Source of the DNA: an uncultured Flavihumibacter sp.
GTDB taxonomy: Bacteria; Bacteroidota; Bacteroidia; Chitinophagales; Chitinophagaceae
Length of the DNA: 48,935 bases
Direction: 5' to 3'
Assembly: GCA_946482545.1 (NCBI GenBank)
Contig: CAMLRX010000014.1
Coordinates: 1 to 48,935 of the forward strand
Part shown: positions 1 to 9,475 of the stretch, piece after piece
Layout of the letters: each line of letters opens with the position of its first letter
Position numbering within the stretch: the stretch's first letter is position 1
Notes under the pieces: generated by a model
Databases searched by the model: none
Told to the model about the DNA's origin: nothing
Seen by the model: only the letters and a program-made list of their open reading frames with translations
Program-made: the position numbers and the translations under genes

Positions 1-876
1 CCCCATGTGCGTGAAGAACTGAAAAGATGGGGCAAATGGTACGTGGAAACCACAGGCATCAACGGGTTCAGACTTGATGCCGTGAAACACATCAACTACC
101 GCTTCTTCCTGGAATGGCTCCCCTACCTGAAACACGAACTGCAACGCGATTTCTTCTGCATTGCGGAATACTGGAGCGCGAATACGGAAAGCTTATTGAG
201 CTGGATCGACGCCATGGAAGGTCATGCGCACCTGTTTGATGTGCCGTTGCATTTTAATTTTTATGAAGCTTCTATTGCTGGTGAAGATTTTGATATGCGT
301 ACCATCTTCGATAATACGTTGATTCAAAGGAATCCGCAACGCGCGATCACGTTCGTGGACAACCACGACAGCCAGCCCTTCCAATCGCTGGAATCTTTTG
401 TGGAATACTGGTTCAAGCCGTTGGCCAATGCGCTTATACTGCTCCGTGAGCAAGGCATTCCCTGTGTTTTTTACCCCAGCATGTTCGGAGCTTCTTACAC
501 CGAAAAAAACGGGGAAGAAGAGGTGCAGGTAGAACTGAACGAAGTACCCTGGATAAGGATAATGATTAAAGTTCGGGCCCAACTTGCCTACGGTATACAA
601 CACGATTATTTTGACCATGGCAGCACCATCGGATGGGTACGCTGGGGGGTGGATGAAACCCCGCATTCAGGTTGCGCGGTGGTCCTCACCAACGGAGGAG
701 AAGGTTTCAAAAGTATGCACATGGGCGATCACCATGCGAATGCGGTTTTTGTGGATGTTACCGGTAATATTCCCGAGGAAATCACCACCAACGATGAGGG
801 CTGGGCCGATTTCAGGGTGAATGAAAGGTCGGTTTCGGTATGGGTCAGAAAGGAGGCTGCGGAGCAACTGAATTAA
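1..876 (+). CDS. Alpha-amylase, GH13 family (3' part only)
   Basis: The reading frame is open from base 1, so the start lies outside the window and 291 C-terminal residues remain. Counting from the GTG at base 7, three GH13 catalytic signatures are visible: GFRLDAVKH with the nucleophile Asp24, CIAEYW with the acid/base Glu54, and FVDNHD with the transition-state stabiliser Asp121. The tail looks like the beta-sandwich domain C found after the TIM barrel. The protein should hydrolyse alpha-1,4-glucans. The arrangement resembles the cytoplasmic, maltohexaose-forming type of amylase, but the missing N-terminus hides any signal peptide, so its location is open. It converges with the helicase gene and the two coding regions overlap by 32 bp. 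Confidence 0.9.
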   Translation, partial: PHVREELKRWGKWYVETTGINGFRLDAVKHINYRFFLEWLPYLKHELQRDFFCIAEYWSANTESLLSWIDAMEGHAHLFDVPLHFNFYEASIAGEDFDMRTIFDNTLIQRNPQRAITFVDNHDSQPFQSLESFVEYWFKPLANALILLREQGIPCVFYPSMFGASYTEKNGEEEVQVELNEVPWIRIMIKVRAQLAYGIQHDYFDHGSTIGWVRWGVDETPHSGCAVVLTNGGEGFKSMHMGDHHANAVFVDVTGNIPEEITTNDEGWADFRVNERSVSVWVRKEAAEQLN

Positions 877-3800
877 GTTCCACTCTTTTCATTTTTGAGA
901 GTACGGCGGCATAATGCGGGCTGGCGGAAAGCACATTTTCGTCGCCGAGCAATATCACCTGTTGCCGTGCCCGGCTCAGCGTTACCAGTAGTTTTCTGTC
1001 TACTTCTATTTTCGTTTGTTCTTGTTCGTTATCTCCTTCAAAAGTTCCGGGACTATGCAGTAACTGAAGTTGCGCTTTATGGTAGAGGGCCATGGAAACG
1101 ATGATGATATCGTTCTCTCCGCCCTGGAAGCGTTCCACGGTATCGATGGTGATATTTCTTAATGGGCCTGATTCAGGGAGTTTGGATTGAATGAGTCCGA
1201 TCTGTGTGCGCCACGGTGTTACAACGCCTACTTTTTCAGGGGAAAAAGTCGTTCCATACTGTTGTTCAAGCACGTTCAAAAGCGAGACAACTCTTTCCGC
1301 TTCCGTAATATGGTAGCGTGAAGTCTGCTCGGTTGGACTGGGGATAAACACGGCCCGACCAGCAGATAAAATACGGGACCAAGGGGTTTCATCCGACTGA
1401 AAAGCCGCTCCGTCTTTTAACTGATCTTCGTGTCCGCATTGCAGTTGGTGCGCATAATAATGATTGATGAGCGCCGCGATTTCCTCGTGCATTCTGAAGT
1501 GCGTGGTAAGCATGCCGTAAGCGTGCCGCCAGCCATTCCGCCGCGCGGTGCTCATCAGCCTTTCAAATAAAGAACCGCGCAAAGAATGAATCCCGGCATC
1601 GATTAATCCCTGGTTTTTCGCGGAAGAAAAAACAGGGTCCTGCGCCACCACCGGCGGCAACTGGTTCTGGTCGCCAATCAGGATAAAGCGGGGGAATGCC
1701 ATCAATAAGGGCAGGAGTTGTGGCTCTGTTAACTGGGAGGCTTCGTCTACGATCAAAGTGTCGGCGGCATTGCCGAAAGCCTTCCATTGATCTACGCGTG
1801 CTGACATCGTGGCCACGGTAGCGAGGAATACTTTGTGGGTTTTGATCAGGGAAACGGCATTATCTATCTTTCCGTTCCTGCAAAGGTCACGCAACTGTTG
1901 TTCGGAACTGGAGCGCCGGTTGCCCATCCGCAGAAAAGGAATACCGTTCTTCTCCAGTTTTTCCGCGATCTCCTCCACGGCCCGGTTGGTAAACGCCACG
2001 ATTACCGTGGTTTTCTGCTCCTGAAACAGGTGTTTTACCATACGTGTAAGCATGGAAGATGTTTTCCCTGTTCCTGGTGGCCCCTGCAGCAGGTAATAAT
2101 CTTTGGCGGCGAGTGCGTCCTTTAAAAGCTGGTGCTGGTTTTGATTCAGGGTTTTATCCTCCGGCAGTTCAACCGCTGTACCAACGCGCGGTGCGGTTTC
2201 TCCAGTCAGCAACCTGAACCTGTGGTCGTTTTCTTTTCTCAGTACCTGGAAAAGCGCCCGGGTGCAGAGCCAGTAACTCGATTCATACACATCATGTTCC
2301 AGTATCCATTCTGGTTGTTTGCTGAAATAGGAGGCATCCAACTGGTGGTTGTTGAGGGAAAGCACGAGTTCACCGGCAGTAAGCGCGTCCAGTCTGCCTT
2401 TTACCACCTGTTGCTGCTGGGGTTCCAGTTTGCCGTTGCGGCGCGGGTAAAGCAATACCGTATCGCCCACACGGAAATTGTGGTGCTGGGACTCGCTTAT
2501 CCTGAAGCGCGCGTAATATGAAGTGTCCAGCAGTTCCACAAACTCCAGGCTGCGTATAATCGAAAAGTTCTTTACTTTATCTTCTTCGGGTGTGCGCCAC
2601 AATGCGGCGAAGCCTTCCGCCTCTTCTTCCCTTTCAGGCGCACTGAACATCCCACATTTCGATTGCAGGTACTCCCGTATCGTGAAGGCCAGAAAAGTCT
2701 GGTAGTAGGCGCGCTGTATTTCATTCGCGTTAGAGTAGGTCTCGTGAAAAAACGCGTAGTCGTTCCGTGAAAAACCCGGTAGTCCTGCGGTGTTTTCCGG
2801 AGTGATGGCATCCAGGCAGGAGAAATTATCCTGGGCCAGTTCCATGAGCCAGGACACCACCTGGTTGCGCACGCGCAATAACCTGTTTTCCATATACAGG
2901 TTACTGGTCACATTGCGCAATGGCGCCTGCGGCGCTGCTGAATACAGGATCGCCGAAGCGCCTTTCCGTTCTTCCCCGAAAGTTGATTTCAGCAACATGT
3001 TGTAGCCGATTACCTGCATACCGTGGTTTACCCAGGTATCCTTTTCGGGCGGACGACCACTTTTGAGTTCTATGATTTCTTTTCTGTATTCGTCTTCGCT
3101 GTCTTCCAGCAGCACATCCAGCCTTCCCTGCAAACCATATTTCGCGGAAAAAAAGGAAGGCTCTATGCGGACAGGTTTCTTTTTGATGTCTCCGGCTACT
3201 GCAATCAGGTTGCGCCAGTGGTGTTCGGAAATGTCGCGGTACATCCTGTTCAGCGCTTCTTTCCCGAAAGAGGCGGCCTGGAAAACCTGTTCCGCCACGG
3301 CCTCTTTGAATACATCGCGGATATGATCGTGTTCGCCGCGGATCGCTGCGTCGAATATGGCGTTTACCATATTCCCTTTCAGGGCCGCTTCACTAAAGGT
3401 GGGGGGCACCAGTTTTTTCACCAGGAAGTTCAAGGGAAAAAGACCTGCAGCAGCGAAACATTCAGCCAGTTCGCTGATGTCCATCAGCAGGTCGGGTTCC
3501 AGGATGATCTGGGTTTCCGGCAACGCCTTGTAATACTCGCCGCTATCATCGGCCCTTCCGGCATTTTCGATGCAAAGGGTATTGTAGGGTTTAACCACCT
3601 GGAGCAGATAACTCAGGTCGTTTCTTTCCAGCAATGGCAGTTCTATAAAAAAGATTCCGGCATTTTCATCCCTGCACAAAAGGCCATTCTCCTTTACTTC
3701 ATGCACGATCGCTTTAATGGGAAGTACTTTTTCGGAGGCGTCTTTTTCACTGATGACGGGCCAGTTTTTTTCCGTAGTGTCGGTGAAGGTTTCCGCCAGT

Positions 3801-4153
3801 TCTGCCGGAACCGCTATTCCGGAAAAGAATGCTATCGTTTCGGAAATTGTTTTCCTCGCCAGCAACAGGAAGGGTTCGGGCGATACACTTCCATTGTTGA
3901 CCTGATTGGTAAAAATGCGCAATCCATTCACACCAGCCTGCACCGTTTCAGGAACGGCGTACTGGTCGAAAACAAACTGTGTCCGCGCATAAAGATTGCT
4001 GAAGGTTCGTTGATCATCTTTGGTGAGCAAACGGAAAAGCAGGTCCAGCACCAGTCGGTATTCACGTGCTTCCTGCAGGGCAATACCCTGATGAGACGCA
4101 TTCATCACGCGTTGAAAAAGGAAAACGGACTGGTTTTGTTCTATTTGCTTCAT
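845..4153 (-). CDS. Dna2-like SF1B helicase with PD-(D/E)XK nuclease domain
   Basis: A 1102-residue protein with two recognisable catalytic parts. A Cas4/RecB-type nuclease core lies near residues 340-366, with Asp346 in GRLDV and Glu362-x-Lys364 in IELKSG. A Upf1/Dna2-type superfamily 1B helicase follows: Walker A GPPGTGKT at 691-698, Walker B IVDEAS at 801-806, GDQNQLPP at 827-834, HFRM near 885, VERFQGGE near 1006 and the arginine-finger motif LLVTLSRAR near 1055-1063. Residues 1-330 match nothing I can name. The CxxC-type cysteine cluster that would hold the iron-sulfur cluster of eukaryotic Dna2 is not visible. A role in DNA end or flap processing is inferred from the fold. No partner nuclease or restriction gene is adjacent. 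Confidence 0.87.
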   Translation of the reverse strand: MKQIEQNQSVFLFQRVMNASHQGIALQEAREYRLVLDLLFRLLTKDDQRTFSNLYARTQFVFDQYAVPETVQAGVNGLRIFTNQVNNGSVSPEPFLLLARKTISETIAFFSGIAVPAELAETFTDTTEKNWPVISEKDASEKVLPIKAIVHEVKENGLLCRDENAGIFFIELPLLERNDLSYLLQVVKPYNTLCIENAGRADDSGEYYKALPETQIILEPDLLMDISELAECFAAAGLFPLNFLVKKLVPPTFSEAALKGNMVNAIFDAAIRGEHDHIRDVFKEAVAEQVFQAASFGKEALNRMYRDISEHHWRNLIAVAGDIKKKPVRIEPSFFSAKYGLQGRLDVLLEDSEDEYRKEIIELKSGRPPEKDTWVNHGMQVIGYNMLLKSTFGEERKGASAILYSAAPQAPLRNVTSNLYMENRLLRVRNQVVSWLMELAQDNFSCLDAITPENTAGLPGFSRNDYAFFHETYSNANEIQRAYYQTFLAFTIREYLQSKCGMFSAPEREEEAEGFAALWRTPEEDKVKNFSIIRSLEFVELLDTSYYARFRISESQHHNFRVGDTVLLYPRRNGKLEPQQQQVVKGRLDALTAGELVLSLNNHQLDASYFSKQPEWILEHDVYESSYWLCTRALFQVLRKENDHRFRLLTGETAPRVGTAVELPEDKTLNQNQHQLLKDALAAKDYYLLQGPPGTGKTSSMLTRMVKHLFQEQKTTVIVAFTNRAVEEIAEKLEKNGIPFLRMGNRRSSSEQQLRDLCRNGKIDNAVSLIKTHKVFLATVATMSARVDQWKAFGNAADTLIVDEASQLTEPQLLPLLMAFPRFILIGDQNQLPPVVAQDPVFSSAKNQGLIDAGIHSLRGSLFERLMSTARRNGWRHAYGMLTTHFRMHEEIAALINHYYAHQLQCGHEDQLKDGAAFQSDETPWSRILSAGRAVFIPSPTEQTSRYHITEAERVVSLLNVLEQQYGTTFSPEKVGVVTPWRTQIGLIQSKLPESGPLRNITIDTVERFQGGENDIIIVSMALYHKAQLQLLHSPGTFEGDNEQEQTKIEVDRKLLVTLSRARQQVILLGDENVLSASPHYAAVLSKMKRVELNSVAPQPPF

Positions 4154-4255
4154 ACCTGGCGGACGAAGGTAAGCAATGCGGGTGTTTCCTAAATTTTCTT
4201 ATCTTAATCGAAGTTTTATGGCAACATAAATCATCAAACCACAACCCGATCCATT

Positions 4256-4753
4256 ATGTCGTTGAAAAGCAGCCTTATCGCCGAACTCAAATACGAATCG
4301 GCCAATACCACCAAAGCGCTGGAACGTTTGCCGGAAGAACATTTCAACTGGCGGCCACACGAGAAATCTTATACGTTGGGCGAACTGGCCGAACACATTA
4401 CCAAAATGCATTCCTGGCTTCCACTCACGCTTTCAACACCTGAAATGGACCTTTCCCGTACAGACATGCAGGCAAAGCAGTCGTTCCACAGCAAGGCCGA
4501 ACTGCTCTCTGAATTGGAGAACAACCTGGACTGGGGGTTTTCTGAACTGGATAAAACCGATGAAGAAAAACTGAACGAACCGTGGACGCTCCGCGCAGGT
4601 GAGCATGTTATTTTCACGATGCCCCGCAAGGCTTCCATCCGGATGTTTGTGTACAATCATATCATTCACCACCGGGGGCAACTGATGGTGTATTACCGGA
4701 TGCTGGGCGTTCCGGTGCCGGGGATGTACGGGCCTTCGGGGGATGAGAAGTAG
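4256..4753 (+). CDS. DinB superfamily protein
   Basis: A 165-residue protein of the DinB/YfiT four-helix-bundle fold (damage-inducible DinB of Bacillus, unrelated to E. coli DNA polymerase IV). The two histidine-bearing segments expected of the family are present: ELAEHITKMHSW near residue 45 and YNHIIHHRGQL near residue 135, which normally bind a divalent metal. The family includes thiol-dependent transferases and many proteins of unknown role, so no substrate is assigned. It is divergent from the helicase gene, 102 bp away, and stands alone. A degenerate copy of the dispersed intergenic repeat follows it. Confidence 0.8.
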   Translation: MSLKSSLIAELKYESANTTKALERLPEEHFNWRPHEKSYTLGELAEHITKMHSWLPLTLSTPEMDLSRTDMQAKQSFHSKAELLSELENNLDWGFSELDKTDEEKLNEPWTLRAGEHVIFTMPRKASIRMFVYNHIIHHRGQLMVYYRMLGVPVPGMYGPSGDEK

Positions 4754-4835
4754 GGTTCACGCAAAGCTTTTAAAGAAGTGAGGGGTATTTTTCGGGGAGA
4801 CAGCTTCGTGCCTCGCTGTTTTATACACAAGAGGG
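4754..4835. repeat. Degenerate copy of the dispersed intergenic repeat
   Basis: Just after the DinB-fold gene, the motif TTCACGCAAAGC (from base 4756) and then GCTTCGTGCCTCGCTG (near 4803) match, in order, the conserved blocks of the better copies near 30.1 kb and 45.5 kb. The sequence between them does not align, so this copy is decayed or only partly related. Confidence 0.4.
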
Positions 4836-5957
4836 TTGGCGGTGCGTGATTCTTTGAAGATCGGTGAGCAAAGCGTTTATGTGTTCACGTTGTACGCCCG
4901 GCATACAGATAATGTGTGATTGGTTACCTTGTGTGGCGAGCTGCCATTTGCGGATGATTTCTTCGGAAGGTTTTTCGATTACGACTGTAAGCGATTGAGG
5001 GAACCGCCAGGCCTTCCAGCCCATTTCCGGTAATTTTCGCTCGGTATAATCCGCCAGTTCGAGGCTGCGCAAAGCGCGTTCGCGGAAACCTTCGATGCCG
5101 TATTTTTTAATGGCGTACCACAAAAATAAAGGGGCATGGCCACTGCGGGAGCCGGTTATGGTGGTATCCAATGTTCCGATGTAGGGCACCAGCTGGCCAA
5201 TTCTTTCCTTGTAATTTTTCTTCACCACCACCACACCACAGGGCAACGGGGAACCGATAAACTTGTGTCCGCTGATGGCGATGCTGTCGGCGCCGTCGGC
5301 GAAATCGAAAGGGTGATGTGGTTCAAGGAGGGCGGTGTAGGTTCCTGCCAGCGCGGCGTCGCTGTGGATGTAAAAGCTGCGCAGGGCAAGGCTTTGGAGA
5401 ATAGAGCGGATATGGGCAACATTGTCGCGGGCTTCGGTCATGGTGGTGCCGATATTGGCCAGCACAATGGCGGGGCGGTGCCTGTTCTGTGAAACGGTAT
5501 GTTCCAGGTCGCTGTAGTCCATTTCGCCACGGGCATCGGTTTTGATGACGATGCTTTCCATATTGAGCAGGTGCAGGTTCTTCTGGATGCTGTAATGGGA
5601 GGCCGCTGAATAATACACCATCGCCTGTGGATACAGTTCCCGGGCAAGGTACAGCGCGTAAAGGTTGCCTTCAGTTCCGCCATTGGTCACGTAGCCCCAG
5701 TAGTTCTGTTCAGGGGCGCGGAACAACCGGGCGAAAAAGTCCACCACTTCCTGTTCCATTTCTCTCGAATGGAGGGCACAGGTGGAAGGTACCCAGGGAT
5801 CACCGATATTGTTCAGTTGGTAGCGGAGGGTGGGGTACAATTCGGAATAGTCGAAATCGCGGGCGCAGGGATAGCCCAGCATCGAATAGCTTCTTTCCAC
5901 CAACTGATCCATATATTGATGCAGTACGGCACGGTCCTGCTCCTGTAATTGCGGCAT
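4821..5957 (-). CDS. hdc: Histidine decarboxylase, pyridoxal-phosphate dependent
   Basis: A group II PLP-dependent decarboxylase that should convert histidine to histamine and CO2. From the chosen ATG at 5957 it is 378 residues, the length I recall for the Morganella-type enzyme, and the motif SGHKFIGSPLPCG puts the PLP-binding lysine at residue 232, as in that enzyme. Other matching stretches are WGYVTNGGTEGN, ANIGTT, HSDAALAG and TITGSRSGH. An upstream ATG at 6014 is less likely because a -7 promoter element (5973-5980) lies between the two. The gene is divergent from an Lrp/AsnC regulator that may control it. A related amino-acid decarboxylase specificity cannot be excluded. There is no histidine/histamine antiporter nearby. 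Confidence 0.83.
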   Translation of the reverse strand: MPQLQEQDRAVLHQYMDQLVERSYSMLGYPCARDFDYSELYPTLRYQLNNIGDPWVPSTCALHSREMEQEVVDFFARLFRAPEQNYWGYVTNGGTEGNLYALYLARELYPQAMVYYSAASHYSIQKNLHLLNMESIVIKTDARGEMDYSDLEHTVSQNRHRPAIVLANIGTTMTEARDNVAHIRSILQSLALRSFYIHSDAALAGTYTALLEPHHPFDFADGADSIAISGHKFIGSPLPCGVVVVKKNYKERIGQLVPYIGTLDTTITGSRSGHAPLFLWYAIKKYGIEGFRERALRSLELADYTERKLPEMGWKAWRFPQSLTVVIEKPSEEIIRKWQLATQGNQSHIICMPGVQREHINALLTDLQRITHRQPSCV

Positions 5958-5972
5958 AAAAGGAATTTGAAA

Positions 5973-5980
5973 CAAAAGTA
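5973..5980 (-). promoter_or_regulatory. -7 promoter element upstream of hdc
   Basis: On the minus strand this reads TACTTTTG, a full match to the Bacteroidota -7 consensus TAnnTTTG. It ends 16 nt before the hdc start at 5957. No TTTG -33 element is visible at normal spacing, which would fit dependence on an activator such as the divergent Lrp-type protein. Confidence 0.5.
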
Positions 5981-6079
5981 GGCCGCACATCCCGGGTAAT
6001 GTTTCCGGCAACACAGCGAGAGGAATGATTCCGGTTTTATGAGGGAATTTCCGGAATTTTGCGGTTCTAACACCGGATT

Positions 6080-6544
6080 ATGGAGCTACTTGATGCCACT
6101 GATAAGCGTATCCTTGAATTGTTACAGGAAGATGCCACCCTGAGCGTTAAAGCTATTGCAGGGACCATCGGCCTTACGGTATCTCCCACCTACGACCGCA
6201 TCAGCCGGCTTAAAAAGGAGGGCATCGTTCAGAAACAGGTGATGTTGGTGAGCAGGGAGAAGGTGGGGTTGAATGTGAGTGCCCTCTGCCTGATCAACCT
6301 GAAGGAACACTCTTCAGAACTGGCCCGCGCCTTCGAGGAAAGCGCCGGAGCGCTGCGCGAAGTCACCGAAATCAGCCGCCTCTCCGGCAATTTCGATTAT
6401 ATGCTGAAAGTAGTAATGCCCGACCTTGCCGCTTACAACAGTTTCCTGGAACAAAAACTCGCCCCGCTCCCGAATATCCGGCAGGTACAGAGTTGTTTTG
6501 AAATGAAAGAAGTGAAGCGGGAAACAGCGCTCCCCCTGGTTTAA
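6080..6544 (+). CDS. Lrp/AsnC family transcriptional regulator
   Basis: A 154-residue protein of standard Lrp length. The N-terminal winged helix-turn-helix (about residues 8-55) includes DKRILELLQEDATLSVKAIA and a recognition-helix region ending RISRLKKEGIV. The C-terminal half is a RAM ligand-binding domain with the characteristic SGNFDYMLKVV segment. Such proteins form octamers or hexadecamers and respond to amino acids. It is divergent from the histidine decarboxylase gene, with 122 bp between the two starts, so control of hdc in response to histidine or another amino acid is a reasonable inference. Its 3' end overlaps the convergent polA by 4 bp. Confidence 0.9.
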   Translation: MELLDATDKRILELLQEDATLSVKAIAGTIGLTVSPTYDRISRLKKEGIVQKQVMLVSREKVGLNVSALCLINLKEHSSELARAFEESAGALREVTEISRLSGNFDYMLKVVMPDLAAYNSFLEQKLAPLPNIRQVQSCFEMKEVKRETALPLV

Positions 6545-9372
6545 TGCGCCTCCAGCCAGTTCTGCCCCATGCCCAGTTCGGCTTCCACCGGAACTTCGTG
6601 TGGCAATGCCAGGGCCGAACGCATACAATCCAGGATGACAGGACGGATAATGTCCACCTCTTCTTTAACGGCATCAAAAACCAATTCATCGTGTACCTGG
6701 AGGATCATCCTTGAAACATACCCTTCCTGTTGGAAGCGTTCGTGGATTTTTATCATCGCCAGCTTGATCATATCGGCAGCGGTGCCCTGAATAGGTGAAT
6801 TGATGGCGTTGCGTTCCGCGAAGCCGCGCACGGTGAAGTTGGCCGAGTTGATGTCTTTCAGCCAGCGTTTCCTGCCCATCAGTGTTTGTACATAGCCGTT
6901 TTCCTTCGCGAAATTTTTCTGGTCGTCCATGTATTTTTCGATGAAGGGAAACTGAAGTTTGTAGTTGTCGATGATCTGTTTGGCTTCGGAACGGCTGATA
7001 CCGAGGTTTTCGGCCAGGCCGAAAGCGCCCTGTCCGTAGATGATGCCGAAGTTCACGCTTTTGGCCTTGTAGCGCATTTCTTTTGTAACCTCCGATTCTT
7101 CAACGTTGTACACTTTAGCGGCGGTGGCGGTGTGGATGTCTTTGCCGGAGCGGAAAGCCTCGCACATATTTGGATCGCCGCTGATGGCGGCAACAATGCG
7201 CAGTTCTATCTGGGAATAATCGGCGCTCAGCAATACCCTGCTTTCATCGCGGGGGATGAACGCCTTCCTGATTTCCCTGCCGCGGTTGGTGCGGATGGGT
7301 ATGTTCTGGAGGTTGGGATTGTTGCTGGAAAGCCTTCCGGTAACTGCTACGGCCTGCGCGTAACTGGTGTGCACGCGACCAGTTTTCCGGTTGATCATCA
7401 GCGGGAGTGCGTCTACGTAGGTGGATTTCAATTTGGTGAGTTCCCGGAACGCCAGGATATCGTCCACAATCTTATTTTGGGCAGCAAGTTTCAGCAATAC
7501 ATCTTCTCCTGTGGCGTATTGACCGGTCTTTGTTTTTTTCGCTTTGGGATCAAGTTTCAGTTTTTCGAACAGCACTTCACCCAGTTGTTTGGGAGAAGCC
7601 AGGTTGAAGCGAACGCCCGCCTGTTCATATACGGCTTCTTCGTGTTCTTTGGCTTGTTTTTCAAGCGTACCGGAATATTCCGAAAGAAAGTTCACATCAA
7701 TTTTTACCCCTTCGTATTCCATGTTGGTGAGCACTTCCACCAATGGGTTTTCTACTTTAAAGAATACATTTTCCACCTCCTTCTTTTTGAGCAGGGGAAC
7801 AAAAACATGTTTGAGTTGCAGCGTGATGTCGGCGTCTTCGGCAGCGTATTCCTTGATTTTTTCAGGCTCCACATCACGCATGTTGCCTTGGTTCTTTCCT
7901 TTTTTACCGATGAGGTCTTCGATGGGGATGGGCTCATAGCCCAGGAACTGGGCGCTCAGCAGGTCCATGCTTCTTCTGCCCTCAGGTTCTATGAGGTAGT
8001 GGGCCAGCATGGTATCGAAGAGGTTTCCCTTCCATACAATGCCATACCACTTCAATACCAGCATATCGTATTTAAGGTTTTGTCCTACCCAGGTAACGTC
8101 TTTTCGCTCCCAGAGCGGTGTAAAAAGACGGATAATCTCCAGTGTTTTTTCCTGGTCGGGAGGGGTTGGAACATACCATGCTTCTCCCTGTTTAATGGCG
8201 AAGCTCATGCCTACCATTTCCACATCGTTGGCATCGGTACCGGTGGTTTCCGTATCAAAACAGATTTCCGGTTCTTTCAATAAAGTTTCCACGAGCGCAA
8301 GGATGGCTTCCGTTCCCTCTACAAGTGTATAATTGTGGGGAGTATTAGAAATGTTCTTTTCGGAGAACAGATTAGGTTCTGCTTCTGTTTCTTCCACTTC
8401 TGCTTCTTTCGGCGCAGCTTTTACGGATTTGGGCGCGGCTACCGCATTTCCGAAGAGATCAGTTTGTACACCTTCGGGTGCGGCGCTGAACACATTAAAC
8501 CCTTCGCCTAAAATTCTTTTGCCCAGTGTTTTGAATTCCAGTTCAGTGAATGCTTCCACCAATGCTTCCGTGTTCCACTCTTTCAACCTGAAATCTTCTT
8601 CATGAAATGCTACCGGCAGCTCTGTGATAATAGTGGCCAGTTGTTTACTCATTACAGCCAGTTCCTTACCATTGCGTACTTTTTCACCGAGAGCGCCTTT
8701 AATACCATCAGCATTGGCGAGCACATTTTCGAGGGTTCCATATTCTGCGAGGAGTTTTGCCGCCGTTTTTTCCCCTACGCCGGGGATACCGGGGATATTA
8801 TCCACGGCATCGCCCATCAACCCGAGGATATCGATTACCTGGGAAACATCTTTGATGTTCCATTTTTCACACACTTCCTTGGGACCGAGAATTTCTTCTT
8901 TTCCGCCCTGGTATGGAGGTTTATAAATCTTTATGTTTTCTGAGACCAGTTGCCCGTAATCTTTGTCCGGCGTTACCATGAACACTTCGTATCCTTCCTT
9001 CTCGGCCTGTTTGGCGAGCGCACCGATCACGTCATCGGCTTCATACCCGTCGAGTTCCATCACAGGAATATTGAAGCCGCGGATGATTTTTTTGATATCA
9101 GGCAGCGCGGAAATCAGGTCTTCAGGGGCTTCCTGCCGGTTGGCCTTGTATTCAATGAAGCCGGTATGGCGTTCGGTGGGCGCTTCAGTATCGAAGCAAA
9201 CCGCCATGTGGGTGGGCTTCTCCTTGTTGATGAGGTCATATATAGTGGTGGTGAAACCGAACTGTGCGTTCGTATTCCTGCCGGAAGAAGTAATTCTCGG
9301 ATTGCGTATCAGGGCATAATAGGCGCGATAGATCAGCGCGAGTGCGTCCAGTAGAAAAAGTTTCTTGCTCAT
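6541..9372 (-). CDS. polA: DNA polymerase I
   Basis: A 943-residue, three-domain polymerase I used in Okazaki fragment maturation and repair synthesis. The N-terminal 5' nuclease (about 1-290) shows the DxxGYEADD segment and GIPGVGEKTA. The 3'-5' proofreading domain appears intact, with FDTETTG (Asp373, Glu375), GQNLKYD near 430 and YAAEDA near 509. The polymerase domain has ADYSQIELR at 717-725, the O-helix KSVNFGIIYG near 771-780 and VHDE at 893-896. A charged Ala/Glu/Pro-rich linker at about 300-345 joins the nuclease to the rest. The element TAATTTAG (9377-9384) ends 5 nt before the ATG and resembles a -7 box with one mismatch. Confidence 0.98.
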   Translation of the reverse strand: MSKKLFLLDALALIYRAYYALIRNPRITSSGRNTNAQFGFTTTIYDLINKEKPTHMAVCFDTEAPTERHTGFIEYKANRQEAPEDLISALPDIKKIIRGFNIPVMELDGYEADDVIGALAKQAEKEGYEVFMVTPDKDYGQLVSENIKIYKPPYQGGKEEILGPKEVCEKWNIKDVSQVIDILGLMGDAVDNIPGIPGVGEKTAAKLLAEYGTLENVLANADGIKGALGEKVRNGKELAVMSKQLATIITELPVAFHEEDFRLKEWNTEALVEAFTELEFKTLGKRILGEGFNVFSAAPEGVQTDLFGNAVAAPKSVKAAPKEAEVEETEAEPNLFSEKNISNTPHNYTLVEGTEAILALVETLLKEPEICFDTETTGTDANDVEMVGMSFAIKQGEAWYVPTPPDQEKTLEIIRLFTPLWERKDVTWVGQNLKYDMLVLKWYGIVWKGNLFDTMLAHYLIEPEGRRSMDLLSAQFLGYEPIPIEDLIGKKGKNQGNMRDVEPEKIKEYAAEDADITLQLKHVFVPLLKKKEVENVFFKVENPLVEVLTNMEYEGVKIDVNFLSEYSGTLEKQAKEHEEAVYEQAGVRFNLASPKQLGEVLFEKLKLDPKAKKTKTGQYATGEDVLLKLAAQNKIVDDILAFRELTKLKSTYVDALPLMINRKTGRVHTSYAQAVAVTGRLSSNNPNLQNIPIRTNRGREIRKAFIPRDESRVLLSADYSQIELRIVAAISGDPNMCEAFRSGKDIHTATAAKVYNVEESEVTKEMRYKAKSVNFGIIYGQGAFGLAENLGISRSEAKQIIDNYKLQFPFIEKYMDDQKNFAKENGYVQTLMGRKRWLKDINSANFTVRGFAERNAINSPIQGTAADMIKLAMIKIHERFQQEGYVSRMILQVHDELVFDAVKEEVDIIRPVILDCMRSALALPHEVPVEAELGMGQNWLEAH

Positions 9373-9475
9373 GCCGCTAAATTAGGCAAATGGAACAGCA
9401 AGCGGTGGGGGAAAATAAAAAACCGTCGCGCGATGGGCGTGACGGCCGGCTGAACAAAAGAAAAACACTAAAGGC

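Noticed and set aside
845..4153. Cas4-like nuclease domain as part of a CRISPR system
   Set aside because: The domain is fused to a helicase, no cas1, cas2 or repeat array is present, and Dna2-type repair proteins carry the same domain.
3023..4192. A 389-codon plus-strand open frame opposite the helicase gene
   Set aside because: It is antisense to a gene with complete helicase and nuclease motifs, shows no family pattern, and has an unnatural Phe/Arg/Cys-rich composition.
6886..8283. A 465-codon plus-strand open frame opposite polA
   Set aside because: It is antisense to the polymerase domain. Its excess of Phe and Val comes from the reverse complement of polA codons.
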